Shown: positions 42,023 through 50,418 of the stretch, piece by piece | Position numbering within the stretch: the first letter of the stretch is position 1 | Layout of the letters: the number at the start of each line of letters is the position of its first letter | DNA from: Ga0077560 sp046330435 | GTDB lineage: Bacteria > Actinomycetota > Thermoleophilia > Miltoncostaeales > Miltoncostaeaceae | NCBI GenBank assembly: GCA_046330435.1 | Contig: JAXLST010000016.1 | Span: 62,001 to 126,000 of the forward strand | Length of the DNA: 64,000 nt | Direction: 5' to 3' | Program-made: the position numbers and the translations under genes | Notes under the pieces: model-generated | The model's database searches: none | The model's input: only the letters and a program-made list of their open reading frames with translations | Told to the model about the DNA's origin: nothing

Positions 42023-42804
42023 GCGCGCAGGACACCCACGCCCGCGTCCAGGAGACCTACGGGGAGGCCGCCCGCGCCGCCGCCGCGGGCGACAGGGCCG
42101 ACTGCTGCGGGGAGATCAGCTGTTGCGACCGGGCCGGCAACGAGGTGTTCGGCGCCGCCCTCTACGACGCCGTCCAGCACGGTGAGCTGCCGGAGGCCGC
42201 GGTGCTGGCGAGCCTGGGATGCGGCAACCCGGTCGCGGTGGCCGAGCTGCGCGAGGGCGAGACCGTCCTGGACCTGGGCTCCGGCGGCGGCATCGACGTG
42301 CTGCTGTCCGCCCGCCGGGTGGGGCCGGCCGGCATGGCGTTCGGGCTCGACATGACCGACGAGATGCTGGAGCTCGCGCGGCGAAACGCCGCCGAGGCCG
42401 GCGTCGCCAACGTCCGGTTCGTGAAGGGCCGCATCGAGGAGATCCCGCTCCCCGGCGCGAGCGTCGACGTGATCATCAGCAACTGCGTGGTGAACCTGTC
42501 GCCCGACAAACCGGCGGTGATGCGCGAGGCGCACCGGGTGCTGCGGGCCGGCGGGCGCCTCGGGATCAGCGACGTCGTCGCCGAGGACCGCCTCACCCCC
42601 GCCGAGCGCGCCGAGCGGGGCGACTGGGTGGGGTGCATCGCCGGGGCCCTGTCCCGGTCGGAGTACCTGGCGATCCTGGCCGGGGCCGGGTTCGCGGACG
42701 CCGAGATCACCTTCACGCACGAGGTCGCCGACGGGCTGCACGGGGCGATCATCCGGGCGGTGAAGCCGGCGGAGGGCTGCTGCGGACCCGGGTGCTGCGG
42801 CTGA
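42019..42804 (+). CDS. arsM: Arsenite S-adenosylmethionine methyltransferase
   Basis: The 261-residue protein has AdoMet motif I VLDLGSGGGIDVLLSARRVG and MTDEMLELARRNA. Arsenic-binding Cys positions are in ADCCGEISCCD (N-terminal), SLGCGNP and ISNCVVNLSPDKP. This matches ArsM, which methylates As(III) to volatile or less retained forms. An unusual Cys-rich tail (CCGPGCCG) ends the protein and could add a metal site. It is cotranscribed with arsR. Its 3' end overlaps the convergent glycosyltransferase gene by 56 bases. Confidence 0.94.
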   Translation: MSAQDTHARVQETYGEAARAAAAGDRADCCGEISCCDRAGNEVFGAALYDAVQHGELPEAAVLASLGCGNPVAVAELREGETVLDLGSGGGIDVLLSARRVGPAGMAFGLDMTDEMLELARRNAAEAGVANVRFVKGRIEEIPLPGASVDVIISNCVVNLSPDKPAVMREAHRVLRAGGRLGISDVVAEDRLTPAERAERGDWVGCIAGALSRSEYLAILAGAGFADAEITFTHEVADGLHGAIIRAVKPAEGCCGPGCCG

Positions 42805-43936
42805 GGGACCCGGGGGCGCGCGACCGGCTCGTCCGCTCGGCCTCCGAGGCCGCGATCGCCAGGGCGAGGCGCTCGTAGCGCCGGGTGATCGCCGGCCCGG
42901 AGAACCGCGCCGCGACGTCGCCGCGGCAGACGTGCGGGTCGATGCGGTCGAGGGACCGGGCGGCCGCCACGAGGTCGGCGGGCGTGTCGCCGATGAACCC
43001 CGTGACGCCGTCGCGGACCACCTCGGGGACGGCGCCCCTGCGCAGCGCGACCACCGGGGTGCCCGCGGCGAGCGCCTCGATCATCACCATCCCGAACGGC
43101 TCCTCCCAGCGGATGGGGAACAGCAGCGCGCGAGCGCCGGCGAGCAGGCGGTGCGTCGCGGCCCGGTCGAGCTCGCCGAGGAACGCGACGTCCTCACCCA
43201 GGTGCGGTTCGACCCGCTCGCGGAAGTACGCGAGCTCGAGCGGCTCGCGGCACTTCGCGGCGATGCGGAGCGGCATCCCGAGCTCCCGGGCGATCGCGAC
43301 GGCCTCCTCGATGCCCTTCTCGGGGCACATCCTGCCGACCACCGCGAGGTACCCCTCGTGCCCGGCGGCGAACGGGGCCTCGGCGAGGTCCAGGCCGTTG
43401 TGGCACACGCCGACGAACGGCAGACCGGCGGCCCGGCCCGCCTGGGAATGGCTGATCGCGACCAGCCGCAGGCGCGCGGCGTGCGGGCCCATGCGGGTGA
43501 ACGCCCGCACCTGGGCCGGGTCGGGCACGCCGTGCACCACGTGCACCGCCGGGGCGTCCGCCCGGAGCAGCCGCTCGGTGACCACCAGCGACGCGTTGTC
43601 GAACACCACGTCGCACCCCTCCACGGCCTCGGCGGCGGCCGCCGCGAACCGCCGCTCGGCGGACGGCTCCCCGATGGGCTCCGGCAGGTGGTCCAGGGGC
43701 GCCACGGCCTCGACGCCGGGAACGCCGGAGCCGTGCCCGGCGACCAGCGTCACCCGGTGCCCGCGCCGCGCCAGGCCGGCGGCGACCAGGGCGACGACCC
43801 GCTCGGTCCCGCCGTATGCGGGAGGCGGGGTGGGCAGCCAGGGCGGCGCGACGATCCCGATCCGCAGGCGGACCGTGTCCCGGCTCGCCACGCGTCCCGC
43901 GTGGATGTGATGGTTGGCGGGGTCGTCCGGCGACAT
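42749..43936 (-). CDS. Glycosyltransferase, GT4 type
   Basis: 395 residues from ATG 43936 (GGAAGGAG upstream). N-terminal GT-B domain with PPAYGGTERVVALVAAGLAR and GHRVTLVAG; C-terminal nucleotide-sugar domain with VGRMCPEKGIEEAVAIAREL and the E-x7-E signature region WEEPFGMVMIEALAAGTPVV. It would transfer a sugar from an NDP-sugar in the cytoplasm; acceptor unknown. Such genes are often next to the glycogen-debranching-like gene found divergently here (44142), which suggests a trehalose/glycogen- or stress-polysaccharide role. The C-terminal tail is low-complexity Ser/Arg/Pro. Confidence 0.85.
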   Translation of the reverse strand: MSPDDPANHHIHAGRVASRDTVRLRIGIVAPPWLPTPPPAYGGTERVVALVAAGLARRGHRVTLVAGHGSGVPGVEAVAPLDHLPEPIGEPSAERRFAAAAAEAVEGCDVVFDNASLVVTERLLRADAPAVHVVHGVPDPAQVRAFTRMGPHAARLRLVAISHSQAGRAAGLPFVGVCHNGLDLAEAPFAAGHEGYLAVVGRMCPEKGIEEAVAIARELGMPLRIAAKCREPLELAYFRERVEPHLGEDVAFLGELDRAATHRLLAGARALLFPIRWEEPFGMVMIEALAAGTPVVALRRGAVPEVVRDGVTGFIGDTPADLVAAARSLDRIDPHVCRGDVAARFSGPAITRRYERLALAIAASEAERTSRSRAPGSLSRSTRVRSSPPPASPPG

Positions 43937-44141
43937 GGAGTGCTCCTTCCGTGGTGGTGCCGACCGCGTTTCCCGGTCGCTCCGGCCCGTGAACTCGGAC
44001 CGGGCGGGCGGCGTCCCGCACACCGCCCCGCCACCGGCTCCGCGTCCCGAGGGGCCCGGCCGGCCGCGCGCCGGGCGTTTGCCCCGCCGGCACGCGGGAA
44101 TGCCGAGTCCGGGACGGCCGCGCCGCCCCTCCCGACACGCG

Positions 44142-46292
44142 ATGGCCCGTTCCCATCAGACCCACTGGCTCGCACGGCCGGACGGGACCCCCGAGATCCA
44201 CGTGGGCCCCGGCGCGGTGGTGGCCATCGCCGGCCTGTCGTTCGCGATCAGCGACGAGCGGGGCGACCTCGGTGACGCGAACGAGGGCCTCCTGGTGCGC
44301 GACACCCGGCACCTCTCCCGGATGGAGCTCCGGTTCGACGGCGCGCCGATGCGCTCGCTCGGCGTGGGGCTCCTGGGATCGCACCGCTGCGACTTCCGCG
44401 GCTACCTGCCGCCGCGCCCCGGGTCGGCCGCGCTGGACGCCCCGTGGGAGGTGGAGCGCGACCGCCGGATGACCCCCGACGGCCTCACCGAGACCGTCAC
44501 GCTCCGCGCGCGGGACCACGAGGAACCGGTGCGGGTGGACCTGCACCTGGCGGCCGACTTCGCGGACATCTTCGAGGTGCGCCGGCTGCAGGACGCGCGG
44601 GGGCTCATCCCCTCACGGCGCGTCCACGCCCAGGTGCACCCGGGCATGCTGGAGCTGACGGCCGCGGGCGGGCTGTCGACCACGGTGGAGATGGACCCGC
44701 CCCCGGAGCGCATCGACCGGCGGGTCGCCCAGTGGACCGCCCGGCCGGCACCCGACCGGCCCTGGGTGCTGCGCGTCCGGGTGACGGCGCGGGTGCGGGG
44801 GGTCACCACCGGTGACCGAGCCGGCCCGTCCCCCGTGCCGGCGCACGGCGCCGGCCACCCGGCCCCGGTCGTGACGGTCCCCGAGGGGCTCGCCCGGGCC
44901 GCGGCGGCGTCGCTGGCGGACCTGGAGGCGCTCACGCTGCCCGACCCGCTCGAGCCGGGGCGGCGCATCGTGACGGCCGGCATCCCGTGGTTCGTGGCGC
45001 TGTTCGGGCGGGACAGCCTCATCGCCGCCCACGAGGCCCGCATCGCCGACCCCGGCCTGATGCTGGAGACCCTCCACGCGCTGGCCGCGCGGCAGGGACG
45101 CGTGCGGGACCCGGCCAACGACGAGGCGCCCGGCAAGATCCTCCACGAGGTGCGCCTCACACCCAGGCCGTGGCTCGGGGAGGGCACCGCGGGCGGCGCC
45201 CGGCCCTACTACGGCTCGGTGGACGCCACCCCGCTGTTCCTCATCATGCTCGGGGAGGCCCACCGCTGGGGCGCGTCCCCCGAGGAGCTCATGCCGCTGA
45301 TGCCGGCCGCGGAGGCGGCCCTCGCCTGGCTGCGGGGGCCCGACGCCGACCCGGACGGGGACGGCCTGGTCGAGTACGCCGCCACGGGCCCGCGGTCGCT
45401 GGCCAACCAGGGCTGGAAGGACTCCGAGAACGCCGTCCAGTTCGCCGACGGCCGCCTCGCGGAACCGCCCATCGCCATGGCGGAGGTCCAGGGGTACGCG
45501 TTCCGGGCGCGCAAGCAGATGGCCGAGGTGCTCGCGGCGTTCGGCCGCGACGGCGAGGCCCAGGGCCTGGTGACGGAGGCCGACGCGCTGCGCTCGCTCG
45601 TGCGGGAGCGCTACTGGATCCCCGGCGACGGGGACCGCCCCGGGTACTTCGCGATGGCCCTGGACGGGGCCAAGCGGCCCGTCGACGGGGTGGCGTCGAA
45701 CCTGGGGCACCTGCTGTGGTGCGGGGTGCCGTCCAATGACGAGGCCGCCGCCGTGGCACGCCACCTGGACGGCCCCGAGATGTCGAGCGGCTGGGGGCTC
45801 CGCACGCTGTCGGCCGCGTCGGCGGGCTTCAACCCCATCTCGTATCACGCCGGGTCGGTGTGGCCCCACGACACGATGTTCGCGATCCAGGGGCTGCGGC
45901 GGTACGGCCACGACGCGGAGGCGATGCGCCTGGCCGCCGGGCTCATCGACGCGTGCGCGGTGTTCGAGGACCGGCTCCCGGAGCTGTTCGGCGGGCACCC
46001 GCGGGACGTGACGGGCTTCCCCATCCCGTACCCCACCGCCTGCCGCCCACAGGCCTGGTCCGCGGGCGTGCCGCTGGCGCTCATCGCCTGCATGCTGGGG
46101 CTGGAGCCCGACATCCCCAACGGGGTGCTCTCCCTGGCCCCCGCCCTGCCCGTGAACGTCGCGAGCCTGCAGGTCGCGGCGATGCGCTTCCCGCAGGGGG
46201 AGCTGTCGATCGCGATCGACCACGACGGCGCCCGCCTGCTGGGCCAGCCCGCGGGCCTGCGCATCGAGTTCCGGCCGCCGGCCGGCCCCTGA
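44142..46292 (+). CDS. Amylo-alpha-1,6-glucosidase / glycogen-debranching-like protein
   Basis: The 716-residue protein has an N-terminal debranching-enzyme beta domain (GLSFAISDERGDL, DTRHLSRMELRFDG). A C-terminal (alpha/alpha)6 glucosidase domain of the GH15-like class follows, with IPWFVALFGRDSLIAAH, YYGSVDATPLFLIMLGEA, NQGWKDSENAVQFADGRLAE (likely acid Asp) and YHAGSVWPHDTMFAIQGLRRYG. Length and motifs fit bacterial glycogen-debranching-N-terminal proteins that release glucose from oligosaccharide branches. Divergent from the GT4 gene, with which it may share a glycan pathway. Confidence 0.88.
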   Translation: MARSHQTHWLARPDGTPEIHVGPGAVVAIAGLSFAISDERGDLGDANEGLLVRDTRHLSRMELRFDGAPMRSLGVGLLGSHRCDFRGYLPPRPGSAALDAPWEVERDRRMTPDGLTETVTLRARDHEEPVRVDLHLAADFADIFEVRRLQDARGLIPSRRVHAQVHPGMLELTAAGGLSTTVEMDPPPERIDRRVAQWTARPAPDRPWVLRVRVTARVRGVTTGDRAGPSPVPAHGAGHPAPVVTVPEGLARAAAASLADLEALTLPDPLEPGRRIVTAGIPWFVALFGRDSLIAAHEARIADPGLMLETLHALAARQGRVRDPANDEAPGKILHEVRLTPRPWLGEGTAGGARPYYGSVDATPLFLIMLGEAHRWGASPEELMPLMPAAEAALAWLRGPDADPDGDGLVEYAATGPRSLANQGWKDSENAVQFADGRLAEPPIAMAEVQGYAFRARKQMAEVLAAFGRDGEAQGLVTEADALRSLVRERYWIPGDGDRPGYFAMALDGAKRPVDGVASNLGHLLWCGVPSNDEAAAVARHLDGPEMSSGWGLRTLSAASAGFNPISYHAGSVWPHDTMFAIQGLRRYGHDAEAMRLAAGLIDACAVFEDRLPELFGGHPRDVTGFPIPYPTACRPQAWSAGVPLALIACMLGLEPDIPNGVLSLAPALPVNVASLQVAAMRFPQGELSIAIDHDGARLLGQPAGLRIEFRPPAGP

Positions 46293-46313
46293 GGACCGGT
46301 CCGGCGGGGCCGG

Positions 46314-48055
46314 CTACTGGACCGTGACGTTGCGGCCCGCGCCGCCCAGCAGGCGGTCGATGCCCCTGCCGCCCACCAGGCGGTCGGGCCGGCGCCGCCC
46401 TCCAGCCGGTCGCGGCCGCTGCCGCCGGTGAGGATGTCCGCGCCGGGCCCGCCCAGCAGGCGGTCCGCGCCCAGGCCACCGGCGAGCCGGTCGCGCCCGG
46501 CGCCGCCGCAAACGATGTCGTTCCCGCCGAGGCCCGTCACGACGTCGTCGCCGCCGAGGGCGGCGATGACGTCCGGGCCCGGCGTGCCGCGCAGGGTGTC
46601 GGGCCCCGCGGTGCCGACGATCGTCGCCGGCCTGCCGGCGCAGCTGGCGGTCGTGCCCGCCGCCCCGCCCGGACCCGACGGGTCGCCGGGGCCGGGCTCC
46701 GGCGGGTCGCCGCCCAGCAGCCGCGCGACGGCGATGTCCTGAGACCCGTTCGACGCCGGCTTGGTGGTGCCGGCGAGCACGATGCGGCCGTCGGGGCGCA
46801 GCGCGACGGAGCGCGCGTCCTCGAAGCCGCCGAGGTCGACCGTCACGGTGCCGCCGGTGCCGAACGTGGGGTCCGGGGACCCGTCGGGACGGAGGCGGGC
46901 GACGGCCATGTCGTCGTTGCCGGCCGGTCCGCGCGAGCCACCGGCCACGAGGATCTTGCCGTTCGGCTGCAGCACGACGCTGCTCGCGTCGGCGTCCGAC
47001 CCGATGCGGATCGTGACGAGGCCGTCCCCGGAGAAGGAGGGATCGGGCAGTCCGTCCGGGAGCAGCCGGACCACCGCGAAGTCGTCCCCGGCGGCGCCGG
47101 GCGTCCTCGCCCGGGCGCCCGCGGCGACGATCTTCCCGTCCGGCTGGATGGCGATCGAGGACACGTAGTCGAACCCGCCGGCGTCGATGACGGTGCGGCC
47201 GGTGCCGCCGCCGAACGAGGGGTCGTCATCCGCCTGCGGGTTGAGCAGCCGGCCGATGAGGATGTCGGTGTTCCCGGCGGTCTCGATGGCGCCGCCGTAC
47301 ACGATGCGCCCGTCGGGTTGCAGGACGATGTCCTCGACCGACATGGAGCGGCTCCCGAAGTCCTCGGAGAACCCGCCCGTGCCGTCCGCGAACGCCGGGT
47401 CGAAGGTGCCCTCGTTCTCCAGCAGGCGGGCGAAGAGGCCGTCGCTCGAGAGGCTGGCCTCGTACCGGTATCCGGAGACCAGCACGCGCCCGTCCTGCTG
47501 CAGGACGATCCCGCTGAGGGAGTCGTCGGCCCCGAACGGGACGGTCGCCACGCCGTCACCGCCGCCGAAGGACGGGTCGAAGGTGCCCTCCACGGCGAGC
47601 AGGCGTGACACCAGGCCGTCACCCCCCGTCCACCCCGCCACCACGATGCGCCCGTCGGGTCGCAGCGCCACGTCGTTGACGCCGTCGTCGGGGCCGAGGT
47701 TGATGCGGGACCAGCCGAAGCCGAGGCCGTAGCCCGGATCGAGGGCCGCGGTGTCGGCCAGCAACTGGGCGACGAACCCGTCGGAACCGACCGCGAGACC
47801 CCCCCTGAGCGATCCCGCGACGACCAGGCGGCCGTCGGGCCGCTGCACCATCGTCCCGACGGACTCGGATCCGCCCAGGTCGGTGGTGGCCACGCCGAAG
47901 TCGCCGAACGTGGGGTCGAGGTCTCCCGGCGCGGCGCCGGCGGCGGTCGCGGCGCCGGCGGCGAGCGCGAGCGCCGCCGCGAGCGCCCCGGCACGGGAGG
48001 CGGGCCGGCATGGGCGGCGGTGGGCACGGCGTCGGGTGGGTCGCATGGCGCGCAT
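46314..48055 (-). pseudogene. Delta-60-repeat secreted protein with RTX tail, frameshifted near the end
   Basis: A signal peptide (AGALAAALALAAGAATAAGA) is followed by about eight delta-60 repeats of the type DPTFGDFGVATTDLGGSESV, then VALRPDGRIVVAG. A linker leads to RTX-type nonapeptides (GLGGNDIVCGGAGRDRLAGG). The frame slips by one base near 46392; the neighbouring frame continues as DRLVGGRGIDRLLGGAGRNV and stops at 46314. Intact, it would be about 580 residues. Delta-60 repeats form beta propellers in exported proteins of soil bacteria. Starts at 48091 or 48046 are also possible. Confidence 0.8.
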
Positions 48056-48147
48056 GCTCCCCGCGCGCGTGACGCGCGACGAGCCCCCCAAGGGATGAAA
48101 CCCCTCATCCCAGGTCCTCGGATCGCGGCGCGGGCGATACTGCCGCC

Positions 48148-49014
48148 ATGCGGATCGCCACGTGGAACGTCAACTCGGTGCGGCAGCGCGTGCCGCGCCT
48201 GCTGCCCTGGCTGGACGAGCGCCGGCCGGACGTCGTGTGCCTGCAGGAGACCAAGCTCGCCGACGACGCGTTCGCCGAGCTGCTGGGCGAGGAGCTCACG
48301 GCCCGCGGGTACGCGTTCGCCGCGCACGGGCAGGGGCAGTGGAACGGGGTGGCGATCCTCTCCCGCGTGGGCCTGGACGACGTGGTGCGCGGCGTCGCGG
48401 GTGCGCCGGACTGGGAGGGGCTCGCCGAGGCGCGCGCCGTGGCGGCCACGTGCGGCGGCCTGCGCGTCCACTCCCTATACGTCCCCAACGGCCGGGAGCC
48501 GGACTCCGACCACTACCGCTACAAGCTCGCCTGGCTGGAGGCGCTGCGCGGGGTGGTCGCGGCGGGGCCCGCCGAGGCGATCGTGCTGGGCGACATCAAC
48601 ATCGCGCCGGCGGACGACGACGTGTTCGACCCGGACGCCTTCATCGGGCAGACCCACGTGACCGGGCCGGAGCGGGCCGCCCTCGGCGGGCTGCTGTCGC
48701 TGGGCCTGCACGACGTCGTGCGCGACCGCTGGCCGTCGGCACGGGTCTTCACCTACTGGGACTACCGGGCCGGGATGTTCCACAAGGACCTGGGCATGCG
48801 CATCGACCTGGCCCTCGCCGGGACGCCGGTCGCGGCGCGGGTGGCGGCGGCGTGGGTGGACCGCCAGGCCCGCAAGGGCAGCGGCCCGAGCGACCACGCC
48901 CCGGTGATCGTCGACCTCGACGAGGCGCCCGACGGGGACATCGGCCCCATGGTGCCGCCGCCCTCCGCGCGGCCCGCCAAGCGCGGGAGCGCCCGGCTGC
49001 CCCAGGCGGGCTGA
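48148..49014 (+). CDS. xth: Exodeoxyribonuclease III
   Basis: The 288-residue protein is of the AP-endonuclease/ExoIII family: MRIATWNVNSVRQRVPRLLP with the first metal-site Asn, CLQETKL, NGREPDSDHYRYKLAW, LGDINIAPADDDVFD, HKDLGMRIDLALAG and the final GSGPSDHAPVIVDL His. It would cut at abasic sites and remove 3' blocks in base-excision repair. A short disordered basic tail follows the catalytic domain. Confidence 0.95.
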   Translation: MRIATWNVNSVRQRVPRLLPWLDERRPDVVCLQETKLADDAFAELLGEELTARGYAFAAHGQGQWNGVAILSRVGLDDVVRGVAGAPDWEGLAEARAVAATCGGLRVHSLYVPNGREPDSDHYRYKLAWLEALRGVVAAGPAEAIVLGDINIAPADDDVFDPDAFIGQTHVTGPERAALGGLLSLGLHDVVRDRWPSARVFTYWDYRAGMFHKDLGMRIDLALAGTPVAARVAAAWVDRQARKGSGPSDHAPVIVDLDEAPDGDIGPMVPPPSARPAKRGSARLPQAG

Positions 49015-49030
49015 CACCGGCACGCGAGCG

Positions 49031-50020
49031 TCAGGCGGCGGGGCGCTCCGCCGCCAGCAGCTCCTCACCGACCCGGCGCATGAGGTCCGCCGCGCCCTGG
49101 GCGGCGGTGAGCCGGCCCTCCCGCACCGCGGCGAGGGTGTCGTGCATGGCGGGCGCCTGGACCGCCGACGCCAGGCACGCCTCCAGCCGGTCGCGCGCGG
49201 AGCTCATGATCTCCAGGGCGACGCGGCGCTCGCGCCGGCCGTCCAGCACACCGCTCGCGGCGATGAGCTCCCGGTGGGCGTCGATCGCCGCGGCGGCCTC
49301 GTCCACCCCCTCGCCGGTCGTGGACGTGGTCAGGACGATCCGCGGCCGGTGGCCGCGGCGCTCCTCGAGGCCGCTGATGCGCCCCAGCTCCAGCATGAGC
49401 TCCAGGTCGCGCCGCACGCCGGCGGCGCCGTCGCGGTCGGCCTTGTTGACCACCAGCACGTCGGCGAGCTCCAGCAGGCCCGCCTTGTTGGCCTGCACCG
49501 CGTCGCCCCACCCCGGCGCGGTGATGAGCACCGTGGTGTCCGCCGCGGCCGCGATGTCCACCTCCGCCTGGCCCACGCCGGTGGTCTCGACGATCACCGG
49601 GTCGAACCCCAGCCGCGCCAGGAGCCGGGCGGCGGCCGGCACCGCCCGGGACAGGCCGCCCTGCTGCCCGCGGGTGGCCATCGACCGCACGAACGCGTCC
49701 TCGGCGGCGCCGGTCATGCGGACCCGGTCGCCCAGGATCGCCCCGCCGGTGATGGGGGACGACGGATCCACCGCCAGCACCGCCGGGTTCCGTCCCGCGG
49801 CGAGGTGGATGCCGAGCAGGCGGGCGGTGAACGACGACTTGCCGGCCCCCGGCGGACCCGTGATGCCCACGATGTGGGCCTCGCCCGGGGGAAGCAGGGC
49901 GGCGATGGCGTCCGCGGCCCCGGCGTCCCGCTCCACCAGCGTGATGAGCCGCCCCACCGCGCGCCGCCGGCCGTCGCGCGCGTCGCGGACGAGCTCCTCC
50001 AGGCCGGGGCCCGTCGTCAT
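49031..50020 (-). CDS. meaB: MeaB/ArgK-family G-protein chaperone for acyl-CoA mutase
   Basis: 329 residues, G3E GTPase of the MeaB/ArgK type: Walker A ITGPPGAGKSSF (about 53-63), VDPSSPITGGAILGDRVRM, VETTGVGQAEVDIAAAADTT, NKADRDG (base specificity). These proteins load and protect the adenosylcobalamin cofactor of acyl-CoA mutases. Its ATG overlaps the stop of the cobalamin-binding subunit, and the three genes form one operon, so it is the mutase chaperone (MeaB-like, or MeaI if the mutase is isobutyryl-CoA specific). Confidence 0.93.
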   Translation of the reverse strand: MTTGPGLEELVRDARDGRRRAVGRLITLVERDAGAADAIAALLPPGEAHIVGITGPPGAGKSSFTARLLGIHLAAGRNPAVLAVDPSSPITGGAILGDRVRMTGAAEDAFVRSMATRGQQGGLSRAVPAAARLLARLGFDPVIVETTGVGQAEVDIAAAADTTVLITAPGWGDAVQANKAGLLELADVLVVNKADRDGAAGVRRDLELMLELGRISGLEERRGHRPRIVLTTSTTGEGVDEAAAAIDAHRELIAASGVLDGRRERRVALEIMSSARDRLEACLASAVQAPAMHDTLAAVREGRLTAAQGAADLMRRVGEELLAAERPAA

Positions 50021-50418
50021 CGGGCGGTCCCCGCCGCCGCCCGGACCGTCTCCACCACCTCGGCCGCAGGCGCGCCGGGGCCCAGCACGGCGGCGACGCC
50101 CGCCGCGCGCAGCACGGGGACGTCCACCGCGGGGATGATCCCGCCGATCACCAGGGGTGTCTCCAGCCCCGCGTCCCGCAGCGCCGCGACCATGAGCGGG
50201 GCGAGCGTGAGGTGCGCGGCGTTGTGCATCGAGATGCCGACGACGTCGGCGTCCTCCTGCTCCACGGCCCACACCACCCCCTCGGGCGACTGGCGCAGGC
50301 CCAGGTAGACCACCTCCATCCCGGCGTCGCGCAGGATCCGCGCGACGACCTTGAGACCCCGGTCGTGGCCGTCGAAGCCGAGCTTGGCGAGCACCACCCG
50401 CGTCACGTGGCCCGCCAT
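50017..50418 (-). CDS. Acyl-CoA mutase small (cobalamin-binding) subunit
   Basis: 133 residues with the B12-binding DxHxxG motif (KLGFDGHDRG; Asp 16, His 18, Gly 21), GLRQSPEGVVWAVEQEDADV, VGISMHNAAH and GGIIPAVDVPVLRAAGV. A stand-alone B12 domain is the layout of isobutyryl-CoA, 2-hydroxyisobutyryl-CoA and archaeal-type mutases. The ATG overlaps the stop of the large subunit gene by one base and its stop overlaps meaB by 4, so the three are coupled. It would hold the lower-ligand-off, His-on cobalamin. Confidence 0.93.
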   Translation of the reverse strand: MAGHVTRVVLAKLGFDGHDRGLKVVARILRDAGMEVVYLGLRQSPEGVVWAVEQEDADVVGISMHNAAHLTLAPLMVAALRDAGLETPLVIGGIIPAVDVPVLRAAGVAAVLGPGAPAAEVVETVRAAAGTAR

